Source: Hydractinia symbiolongicarpus (lineage: Eukaryota > Cnidaria > Hydrozoa > Anthoathecata > Hydractiniidae). Taken from it: a stretch of 64,000 nt of DNA. The DNA lies in the NCBI RefSeq assembly GCF_029227915.1, contig NC_079880.1, positions 30,499,501 through 30,563,500 on the forward strand. The letters run 5' to 3'. The first letter of the stretch is position 1. Each line of letters begins with the position of its first letter. The translations under genes were made by a program, and so were the position numbers. Shown piece by piece: positions 48,701 to 60,700 of this stretch. The notes beneath the pieces are model-generated. The model saw nothing but the letters and a program-made list of their open reading frames with translations, ran no database searches and was not told the origin of the DNA.

Positions 48701-51700
48701 GAGACCACAAACCTAAAGGCATGTATGCCAAATTTTACTAATGAGATATTTGTTTTTAAAGATTTCTATAGGTGTTATGAAAATGTGTGAACTGAGTATG
48801 CAGAAAGATGATAGAATTGCGAACTTTTTGTTTATGCTGAATATTCGTGCGCGCGTTCAAAATTATTATTAGACAGAAGTCAGGGTTACAAGGCACAGCT
48901 TTATAAACATAGCGCAATTAAAAAATGCCCAAGACTAGTAGCACAAAAGAAAAAAATAATTGAGAAGAATAGGAATACGATTGCCGAAGAAGTTCTTAAA
49001 GAAATGGGTTTGTGAGGGTAAGTTGAAAATATGAAAATCATAATTTTCATCATGTGTTTTTTGTATTACACAATCACAATATTTTCATTTCCTAGATTCG
49101 ATGATAATCTTTTCATTGAAAACGTGATGGAATCAGTAAAAGTATGCCAAAAACGTGGAAAAGTTAATACACAAATCCGTTATATGCACTATTGTATGTG
49201 GGCTTGTGAGTTAAAGGTTAGAATATTGATGCTGTCTAATTTTCAAAAATATGTATCAACTTAGTTACCATGTCCTTTTATAATTTGTTTGGAAATTTGT
49301 ATTTTTTCTCTTGTAGGTAAAGGAAATCGGGCCTGAGGATGCCAATTGCAAATATCCACAGTCGATGTTAGCATTTATTCGAGATACTGCACCTGGAGAC
49401 ATAATCGGCGAAATTCGAGAGTATGCGTATGAAGTAACGTTGGAAACATTTTGTGATTGCTTAGGAATACCAAAACAACAATTATAAGAATATAGTATAT
49501 ACAAAAATACGCTACAAATGAAAAATGTCACAAATTGTTTATTATTTGTGCTGCTCCTCGTCCTCTATGCCCCTTTGATCCAGTACTACAGTACCGCTCG
49601 AATGTAACTTTGCATGTATGCGATAGTTATCATCTTTGCATGAGCTTTTGGTAGACTCAGAACTTTCTGTTGTTGTTGTTAACCTATTGTTAAACACATG
49701 AGCTATTTTTGCATGCTGAAAACAATAGAGTTCATGTCTTGTTCGCGAAATTTAATTAGCTCATGTTAACTGCGTGTGTCCCATTGTTGTATTTAATTGC
49801 TATAGTCATCAAGAGATCAACGAAAGAAAATAAAATTTAACAAAGATTTAAGTTTCGTTAGATCGCATTTTAAAAGTATAAGAACTTAAAACGGCGATAG
49901 AAAAGCTTCGTTAGATTGCATTTTAAAAGTTTAAGAATGCTTTTCAGATCGCATTTTAAAAGTTTAGGAACGAAAAACGGCGATTGAAATGCTTTTTAGA
50001 TTGCATTTTAAATGTTTAAGAACGAAAAACGGTGATAGAAATGCTTTCTAGATCGCATTTTAAAAGTTAAGAACTTAAAACGGTGATAGAAAAGCTTCGT
50101 GAGATCGCATTTAAAAGTCTAAGAACGAAAAGCGGCGATAGAAAAGATTCGTTAGATCGTGTTTTAAAAGTTTAAAAACAAAAAAACGGCGATAAAAATG
50201 CTTCGTTAGATCTCATTTTTAAAGTTTAAGAACGAAAAAGGGAGATAGAAAAGCTTAGTTAGATTGTGTTATAAAATTTTAAGAACGAAAAACAGCGATA
50301 AAAATGCTTTTAACGTGTTATGTTCGTTCATTTTTCTAAAAAAATATATTTCAATAGCCTTCGTGATCTTTAAGAATAACAATAACATGCATGTTACATG
50401 TGACAACAAAAGGATTCATCAAATCTTATTGTTCTGACTCACGCATGACGATAACAATAGAAAGCAATTAAGTTCGTGTGTAAACAAAAGATATGTGAAC
50501 GTTCTTCATGTAGACATGAGATCGTTACATGAGGTTGTAAAACTCGCGTACATGTAAAGTTACATTCAAGCGGTACTGTACGCCCTCTTGTTCTACAAGA
50601 GGGCGTACTCACTTGCAAGTATTTTCCACTATTGATGATACAATTCTTATCTTGGCTAACCATCCTCTGCTGCTCCATGAGCAATCGAATGAAGTTGGTA
50701 AATCTGTGACAGTTTGAGTTTCTGTGTCATTATTTATAATAGCTTTGACCCTTTTTGCTGCTTCTCTCATATTTTTCTGCATCAAATCGAATGCTTTCTC
50801 TTCTATATAATCCATGTGTTCTGAAAACGCAGGTCTACTGACAGGTTGCGATAGCCCAAGTACACTGCAAAATTCTTCTAAACCTTTCCGTCCTTTTCCT
50901 ATGATTCTGCTCACAAGCACACTTTTTCTATTAATATCAAAAACCTTCTCCGATTTTTCTGTTGTGTAAAATCCGTGATGTGGGTGACGCAACTTTCATT
51001 TGAACAGTTGGAGCTTAGCTTTGTTGCTAATCCCACCATAAAATTAGATTTCTCCTCAACCTCAACTTTTGAAAAGCATTGTCTACAAGCAACTTGTTCC
51101 TTCACATATTCTGATAACAGTTTTATGTTCACTATTTAAGAACTACTTTCCATTTTATCTTCGTCATCATCGAAGTCATCGTCTGTATCAGAAAACGAAC
51201 TTTACTCACTGCAATCATTTTCTCCCTATTTAAAGATTTTTTTCCGACTTGTTGATGATTTCATTAAAGGTGTATTTTCACCAACATCATCAAACCATGA
51301 CCCTTTTTTTTACGTTTTCTTGAGGAACGGAAAGGATTACTTTTATAACTATATTTCGACATGATTCCAATTTAATATTAAGACTTCTGAAAGTATGGCA
51401 CATAGCCGTATGAATGCACAGATTTTCATGTCGACTTGTTAGATAATTTTGTTTGTTATTTTTTAAAAACATGATTACGTTATTGTTAGGACAATTATCT
51501 ACACCAGCTGACTTCGACTTTTTCGCCATCTCAGATTTCATATGCACACTCCTTAACTTTAATGATTTTTTTACGACAACGTTTACATATATTTATATAT
51601 CGATGGTGAAAGTAAACTATCTAAAAAATATTATGCATACTTTTAAACGGGAGTTCCATATCATGCATAATGTTTATAAAAAATATGAACAACTCATTTT

Positions 51701-54700
51701 GCACATATTTTGTTGAAGGTGTGAAGAATATAACAACTCTGATAAGGCTTTTTCCAGAAAAAAGTGATGTTCCAAAAATTTTTATAGAATATAAAATATG
51801 TCATTCGAAAGAGAACTTTTTTTTCTATATGTCATAAATTTTTTGCAAAAAACCTAAAAAAAAATTAGTTTTCTTTACAGTAACCTTAATACTTTTAGCC
51901 AGAAGATGATTCATCTGATTCCATAGAAAAGAGTGAAGACAAATCTAAAAAACCTGTCACTGAAATTGATATTAAGGATGATAACATGGATGATCCACCA
52001 TCTAAAAAGGTTACTTATCACTCTTTATGCATACCTCCACCATAACATGTTAGAAGATAAGTGGAAGTGTTTGTTACGGTCAAAGAATTCATCATAAATA
52101 CACATGCCTCTTTAGCCTTTTCTATTGTTGATATCTAATTTGGTTCTTTATACCCTGTACACTTTTTACCCTGTACACATTCATAACTTGTCCCATTATG
52201 GGCTGTTTTTAGGTAAAGAAAGATGCAAAGATACAGTCTATTCAGAAAGCATGTAGGACTTCACCACGAAAGGTAAGGTAACTAAACGCGTTTATTTTGA
52301 CAATCTCCTTTGCTGTAGATGCTGTAATTCATTGTTAAAGCATGCCATTAAAATAAGCACCCATGTTTGAAAACAAAGTGTTAATGAGTTTGACCCTGAT
52401 TTTGGCCTTGTAATTCTTTAAAAATCTATTTAGGTTTAGCCCACTTTGGATTTCCTACTTTATTCTCTAAATTAAATGTGTTTTTTTAGAAAACAAAAGC
52501 TGTTGAACAGAGTCCTGTAAAGGGGACTGCAAAATCTCCACAGAAGGTTTGTTTAATAAAGTTACCTTTTTGACTAAGTTAGCAAGTCACTGCTTGATCT
52601 GGAAATATAATTTAAGCTTGTATACCAATGTTTATGTAAAAGATTCAAGCTCTTCTTGGACTGCCTAGAAAATTTCTAAGTTTACATCCAGGTCTTTTAA
52701 TGAAAAATTGCTTTGCTCAGTCTCCCACAAAATTTTTAGCATCAAAAAGGAACTCAATGACATGGACTATCCTCTATAAACATTAATTTGTTTTATTTTT
52801 TTGTCTGTTTTTAGGTAAAGAAAGATGTAAAGATGCAATCTGTTCAGAAACCTACTAGGACTTCACAACAAAAGGTGAATAAACAACAAATATCAGCATT
52901 TACTGCTCATTTCATATTTGTTGCAGCTACTGCAACATGTTGGCATCACTATTTGCCAAAAAATATCCAAATGAACTTGAAAGGTTGAAATCAAGTCACT
53001 TTTCTTCATTCTCTATATCTTTGTTGAAAATTAAAACTAATTGAATTTCCGCGCCCGAAGGCGTAGGAAATTCTTTAAAACCGTCGTTTTTTTCTTTCGG
53101 AGCATTTTTTGAGAAAAAATCGACCCTGGGATTTCACGTTGGTCGGTCAAAGATGTAAACTTCGTACCCAAGCTCCTTAACTACTGGGAAGTCTAGTATT
53201 GACGCTTCAGGCCAAAATTGGTATTTGTTTTCCACAAAATTTGGCACAGTTAACAAAAAAAGTATGCTGAACATAATGGTGACATAATAATTTTGATTTT
53301 TGTCACCTAAATGTCATTTTAGGCCAAAATTGGTCCAAAAATTAGAACTACTTTATTTTCAACAAAACTTGGAATAGCTAACAAATAAAGTATGCTGAAC
53401 ATGATGGTGACATCAAAATTTTGATTTCTTCTTACCTAAATGTCATGTCAGGCCAAAATTGGTCCAAAAATTAAAACTACTTTATTTTTAACAAAATTTG
53501 GTACAGTAAACAAATAAAGTATGCTGAACATGATGGTGACATCAAAATTTTGATTTCTTGTTACCTAAATGTCATTTTAGGCCAAAATTGGTCCAAAAAT
53601 TAAAACTACTTTATTTTTGACAAATTTTGGCACAATTAACAAAAAAAGTATGCTGAACATAATGGTGACATCAAAATTTTGATTTTTGTCACCTAAATGC
53701 CATTTTAGGCCAAAATTGGTCCAAAAATTAAAACCACTTCATTTTTGGCTAAATCTAACACAGTTAACAAATAAAGTATGCTGAAAATGATGATGGTACA
53801 AAAGTTTGATTTTTTGTTACCTAAATGTCATTTCAGGTCAAAATTTATCCAAAAATTAAAACTGCTTTATTTTCGACAAAAATTGACACAGTTAATAAAA
53901 AAGTATGCTGAAAATGATGGTCACATCAAAATTTTGATTTTTTGTCAACTAATGCCATTTAAGACCATAAACGTTTCAATCGCAAGACTTTCAACCATGA
54001 ATGATAGGCTGTATTTTTTGTTAGCAATTTCTTTTAAAATGTGAGTTTACTATGACACGTTTCGTTTTTTTTGCGTTTGTTGTAAGATATAATGTCACTG
54101 GTGTGCTTTATCTTCAGAGGTTCATGCACCAAACCCCTTCGAATGTTTGGCACAATAACACAACGAATTAGCAGGTTTTCATCAAATATTTTAGTAGCGC
54201 GCGGAAATTCTTAGAGCCCCCAGGGCTTCTTGTTTAAATAGGTCCTGAAAAGGAACAAGAAAATGACTTTAATGTGTATGATTTTTTGATACAACCTATT
54301 TATATAAAAAAAAAATTTTGCCCTTAGTCAGAACTTCAAAGTATTTGTAGTATTTGTGATAGATAGCTTTTGTTAAAATGTTTGGAGCCACAGAGCAGAT
54401 ATCTCATAACTCAAAGTTAACTATTCAGTAATTTTTGTATAGCAAGTTCTTAGACAAATGTTTGCGATTTTAAACTGATTAATAATTATAACTTTGTTCT
54501 AATAGTGTTATGATGCTCATACTTCAAGGGATAATTCCCTTATTTAGTAACATTTCTCGATTACGTTTTAACAGAGTGATGATGTTACCACACTTTGGAA
54601 TTTTGTTGAAAAACATTTGACTACAAAACAATAACTTTTTGATTTAAAAGTTAAAGACATCCCAATAATGAGAGTTTATGCTGGTTTTTAAAGTATGCAA

Positions 54701-57700
54701 AAATCTGAGATCAGGAATTACTCTTAAATTTTCTGTGTTAAGTTTATTTACAACTGTTTTTTTATCAGAGAAGTAATATTCCCATTGTCACCATATATAA
54801 TGAGCACAAAAAGATTGTAAAAATGCCAGATCAGCAACAACACAAATTTTCCATAAAAACATCCTTGCAAATTCTAAAGTTGTGTTACAAACAAAAATAA
54901 AAACAACCAGCCTAGGTTTAAATTTTACCGGGTCTTATGAAAGAAGAGTATTTGGCTAAAAAAATTGTTTGAGTCTATCAAAAATAATTCATACAATGTT
55001 GTCAATTTGCTTAACAAACCATCAAAGTAGACACCAGCAAAAGTGTAATTTTTAACCAGAATTAAATTACCATAAACAAACCTTAACTTACAAATTACAA
55101 TCAAATAATGATGTATCAACGTTGACCTTCAAATGTATGTTTAATACATTTGAAGGTCTAACGTCGTCCTAAAGTTTGATGGTTGCCATAAAAAACTGTT
55201 GTAATGGGTTTTAGAATCTTGCTTGAAGACATCCTCCTTAGCAACGTTAGAAAGGTTTTTATATTCAACATTTTGTAAATACTGTAAATGTAAATTTTAT
55301 GCCGTTATATTTTTACAGTAAATATACTTAAGCATTATAGCATATTATTAACACCACTAGTCCATAAAGTCCATGGGAAAATCCACTGAGGCAGGATAAA
55401 AATAAAAAAGAAGCATTATTTGAATTTTATGACGTCAGCAACCCATCCACCAAAAAAATAGTTCAGAAGCTTGTTTTCACGTTGCCTCTCTATTGTGTAG
55501 ATCTTAAAACGCTGATCAAGAAAATGTATAGGACCATGTATCTTTGACAAGCGGTTGCAGAGATATTGGGGTTTGAAGTTTTTTAATGACGTCATCAACC
55601 CGTTCATTCCGAAACGGATTTTGGGACCCAGGTTTGGGAAACTTACCGAAATTGTCACGTCGTAACGTCAGAAGATTTTACATATTAGACATTTTTCGGC
55701 AACATCAAAGGAAAACGAAGACATCCACTTTGCCTGTCACAGACACACGGGACTGGCGTATTATTATAAACATTATTTTGCAAAAAAATGCTGCAAAGGG
55801 TTTAAGGGGGTTTACTGAATTACTGAATTTAGGAAATTTTAGGTGGGGTTTGTGGTGTTTCTTCTTCCTGTTACTCAGTTTATCCAAGACCCATCAAAGA
55901 TTGAAATTTCGAGGAATTTTCTGTTCAAGAAGATCTCACAAATCAATTTTGAAAAATAACTGCGTAGTACGTAACAAATATTATTGCCTATCTGAATAGC
56001 AAAATTGTAATAAAAATCACAGTTTGATAGACAGCTTTTTGTAAACTTTATTCGCGAGGTTGTTTGCGTATATCATACGTCTTGTTAAACTTGACTTTTC
56101 TTTTAAAACAAAAATGTATCATATATTTGGTTCTGGCTACTTCATAACATGTCTCTTTTTTACAGTTCTGTTGTTCTCTTTGTAGGCATGTTAGAGTTTC
56201 AGCTTTAAATGACAAAACTATTTTAATTTCCTTTCCTAGAAAGCATCTGTTTTATCCAATAATGATAATAATGATGACAATGATGAAATTATTGAGCCAA
56301 CACCACCACCTTCGAAAAAGGTGAGATCCGAGGCAGATATATTTTTACACTTCGCTTTTTTGACTAGTAGCAAAAAAAATTTTTTTGCTATTTAGGCTAA
56401 TGCATCAAAGACTTCTAGTTTAGCCAGCAAACTTTCAACCAAGGTTAGAACAACAGAATCCAAAACAGACCAAGTTGACCCTGTGGAATCTAAAATGAAA
56501 GACTCGGTACAGAAGTACCTGAAGCAAGCAAAAGATGTTGACAAGGAGAAAGCAAAAAATCAACCTGGTGAGTAAAAGTTTCAGTTAAACTTAGAATGTA
56601 ACTTATAGGTAAAAATTTTTGCATAGGGAAATTTTTGCATAGGGAAATTTTTGAAACATATTTTATCCTAGGAGGCCTAAAAGTTTTTTGTAGAAAAAAT
56701 CTAATTTTTGCAACTTTACCTGGACAAATTGTTACACTGATAGGAAATCATCTGATCGTGAAATCAAGTATTTATTTTTAAAAGAAAAACAAACGGGTAA
56801 ATTTTATGGATTTTCGGAGAAAGATCTTATCAGGAAATCCAATGAACTTATGTTGTATATTTTGAGACAAGTCATCTTATTAATGTGGCATTATATTAAA
56901 AAATTAGTGCACAGTAAACCTGTAAACTGTATTTTTTTTTAAATCAAACTCACTTATTAGTTTTGTATTCTACTGCTTGAAACCTTACGTCAAGTCTGAC
57001 GAGTTCCATTATCACCATTAAAGTCACTATTCCAATACAGTTTAAATGCTTTACTGCCACCCCATTAAAGTCATCAAGTCTAATAACTTACAGACGAAGT
57101 GGGTAAAGAGTTAACCAAATTGAGCAAAAAAGGGTGACAGGTCCACCAATTAGATTTATGCGCCTCAAAAACATCAAATTTACTACTTATTGACTCTAGT
57201 GTTTTTCTAGATACGAATAAAACACCACAGCGAGAAAAATCTTCACCGAAACCAGTTTCTCCAAGTGCAGCAACACCATTGACTGCTGCTTCTTTACACT
57301 CGCATACACCTGATGGCAACAAGACACCAAATACTCCACACACAGATGAAACGCCTGTGGCGAAGAAAAAAACAAATTATCGGGCTTACATAAATAGAGA
57401 GGGTCCATCAGCATTAGGGTCGAAAGAAATGCCTGTGGTATGCAGAGATGCTTTGATTTTGATTTTAAATTCTATTAAATTGTAGCTCTCAATTTGTAGC
57501 CCTTTTGATGAAAGAACTAGTAGTGTTTCAAGTTTATAGGTTATTGCCTTTTCTAAATTTAAAATAAAACTTCTTCTTTTATAAATACTCTTACAACTAA
57601 CATCATCATTTCGAATTAAATTAAAATGATTAAACTCCAAGCAAAAAAGCAGTTTTATTCAACTTTTTTATAAAGGTCGAAGTCTTGTTTTGTATAGGGT

Positions 57701-60700
57701 GCTGAGGATTGCTTGCAAGGATTAACTTTTGTACTTACTGGTGTTCTTGATGCATTTGAACGTGATGATATTGTTGATTGTGTCAAACGTTATGGTGGTA
57801 AAGTCACCACGTCGGTCAGTGGCAAAACCAGTTTTGTTATTGTCGGAAAAGATCCTGGTCAGTCGAAAATGGAAAAGGTATGGTTGTGAAACTCTGATTT
57901 TTTTATTTTTATGTTATTCCCACTAAAATCGAAAAGGAGTCTAAAGTCTGGGTTATGACATAAACTCCTGAGATTTCAAAGTAATTTGTGTCCTGATTTT
58001 CTACATAATGAGACTGCTTCAACAAAACAAATTTCTTACTTTTTGTATTCTTGATTAAAGTGCGTGTTTTAAATCATTTTTTTAAATTTAGTAGAAAAGC
58101 AGTCCTTATGTTTTCTAACGTTCTAATAACGACCTTTGGAAAAACAGTACATGAAACTTTCTAATGCTTACTAAACAATGTATTTTTAAGGCGTTAAAAC
58201 ATAAAACCCATCAACTGAGTGAAGACGAATTTCTGGAACTGGTGCGCACAAGACCTGGCAAGAAATGGACTTCACCTAACATTGAACCGAATAAGACAAC
58301 GTCGAAGAAATTGAATATGCAAGGCCTCACACCCGAAAGTCCAATGACAATAGATGGTAGTCAGTCAAGCAATAATTCAGAAAGTATCTCGGAATTTAGC
58401 CAATCTCAAAAGAGTCAAAACACCCCGAAGAGTTTTGTTTCGGTGCATTCACAAAAGAGTGCACTATCATCACCTGCATCTCAAAACACACAATCACCTG
58501 TGGTGTCGAGTCCGAATTTGTCACAAGGTAGGAGTTTTCTTACAGCTTTGTAAGTAACATGGAAAAGTGTTTTCAGACTTTGTTAGCTAGTTTTAAATTA
58601 GAACCCTGTGATCCTTATAAACATTTTGCATAGTTCAGAAAAAATAAAAATATAAAAATATATTTAGGTGTCCCGTCGTTGTTATGGGTTGATAAATATA
58701 AACCAAAAGCAATGAAGAATATTGTTGGCCAGCAAGGTGACAAAAGCAATGCTAATAAGTTGAGAAAATGGCTGTTGCGTTGGCAAGACAACAATGCACC
58801 AGGAAAAAAGACGAAATCAAGTATTCTTATTTTAGTATATGTTTGATTTATTGAATTTTATTTCATTGTTCATAAAGATGAAAAAAATTAGGAATTTCGA
58901 TGGTGAAATACGTTTTATTGGTAAGAAAGCTAGTTGGTTTTCATATAAGATTTTGTTTTGGTAGCGTTTTATTTCATTGACGTTGAAAATGTTTTCGTAC
59001 CCTAATGCAGTGACTTCCAATTTTGCTGTCTTGACAGTCTGTGATATACCTTGCAGTTTTATAGGTCTACATTTGTTTTTGTTTTTTCAATTTGTTTTCT
59101 ATTTGTTAAACTGATTTTTTTGTTCCAGATTTTTATGCGGGCAAAGATGATGGTTCGATATTTAGGGCAGCTTTATTATCAGGCCCGCCTGGTGTGGGCA
59201 AAACCACGAGTGCTACTTTAGTTTGCCAGGTAAATTGCAAAAAAATATTGTATGGTGTTCACGTACATCTATTGAAGGGAGATTTTACTAACATTCAACC
59301 TAGAAAAGGTTTTTTTAAGCAAAATATAAATAAACAAAAAAATGCAAAGTCTGGGGTACTAACTAGGCATTCACTTTCTGCTTTTTTAACACAGTGATAT
59401 TCTTCTTTCTTAGGACGCTGGCTTTTCTTTCATTGAGATGAATGCAAGTGACACACGTGGAAAGAAAGCGCTTGAAACTGTCATCAAAGAATCTCTTTCA
59501 AATGTGACAGTTAACGGAATGCTGCAAGGTGAGTGAAACTTTCTTTTCCTCTCTTTTCTCTCCGTTATGGCATCAATACACGAGCCAAATCTGCCATGAA
59601 ATACAAGCATTGCCATAATTGTCGGTTCCTAGGTTTCAGAATCACCTTGTCTTTGTACCATGTTATAATAGTTTTCTTTTTGGGCGGTTTTCCTTTATTG
59701 TATGATTTTGATGGAAGGGCTAGCTCCTGTGAAAAGGGTATAGTTCTTGTGAGGGAGTAAAATAATATAATTATATAATTATTTTCAAGTTTTATGTCTT
59801 TTGAACATGATGTTAATGTAGAAATGTGGTGGTTGTGTCATACCTTTTGCAAACCAGAACATTTTGAAAGTTTAATTTTTTAAAGTGAACACTCAACTTT
59901 TTTACTTTGAATATTTTTTCAATTTCCAGGTTCAAACAATGGTGGAAAGAATCATGTATTAATTATGGACGAAGTTGACGGTATGGCTGGTAATGAAGAC
60001 AGGGGTGGAATGCAGGTTAATGAGAAAATATTTTGTTCGCTATTTTGTTTTTCTTCTTTTTCTTCTTTTTTTTAAAAGCAAAGTTCTAAAAAACACATTT
60101 GCAGCGATTCTTATCGGTTAACAGAAAGTAAAATATCAAAGAGTCTTTTGTCTTTCCCTATTTTTTTCGATACCGATTTCTGGATGCTAAATATCTTTTT
60201 GGGTGAATTTTTGAAAAGATTTTCGAATTTTCCGCAAATTTTGACATTTAGTATTTTTTTTATTTTTGATTCAACAATGACAGGATGATGAGTTTCCATT
60301 TTGTGAAGAAGTAAGAAAACTAATTTTATTCAATCTGATTATTTAGGAACTTATTCAGTTGATCAAGAAGACAAGAATTCCTATCATTTGTATGTGCAAC
60401 GATCGAAACCATCCTAAAGTTCGCAGTCTTGCCAATCACTGTTTTGATCTTCGCTTCTATAAACCACGTGTTGAACAGATTAAGGTAATTCAGTTTGTCA
60501 TCAATTGGAATTGGGTAGCAGTGTTTGTCACATAGGAATGTCTTATAAGATAATATAGCACTACGAAGCGGCTGTTTTTTCTGTATTTAAATGTTGTACG
60601 CGAATGGTTGTTTGGCTGGTTTGATGAACATGATACAACAGTAAACTAATTGAATTTCCGCGCCCGAAGGCGTAGGAAATTCTTTGAAACCGTCGTTTTT

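Larger units (their letters stand above)
48204..51885. mobile_element. 3.7-kb TTAA-flanked DNA transposon in an RFC1 intron
   Basis: TTAA at 48200-48203 and 51886-51889 flanks ends that are inverted: GGTTACTGTAA at both termini (48204-48214 and 51875-51885). Inside are a spliced-looking plus-strand frame (48.94-49.49 kb), a 1-kb inverted-repeat/minisatellite core (49.59-50.58 kb) and a minus-strand Mutator-like transposase pseudogene (50.60-51.55 kb). TTAA targets are used by Kolobok and piggyBac elements; the protein does not look like piggyBac. Kolobok, or a relative, is my best guess. Confidence 0.75.

Noticed and set aside
49854-50308. CRISPR-like look of regularly spaced repeats
   Set aside because: The units are contiguous, 51-54 bp and diverged, with no unique spacers; the window is eukaryotic.
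55124-55158. MicroRNA precursor
   Set aside because: The stem is only 15 bp with a 5-base loop, too short for an animal pre-miRNA.
55586-55999. 137-residue plus-strand frame in the RFC1 intron
   Set aside because: It overlaps a repeat-like segment open on both strands and shows no domain or splice support.
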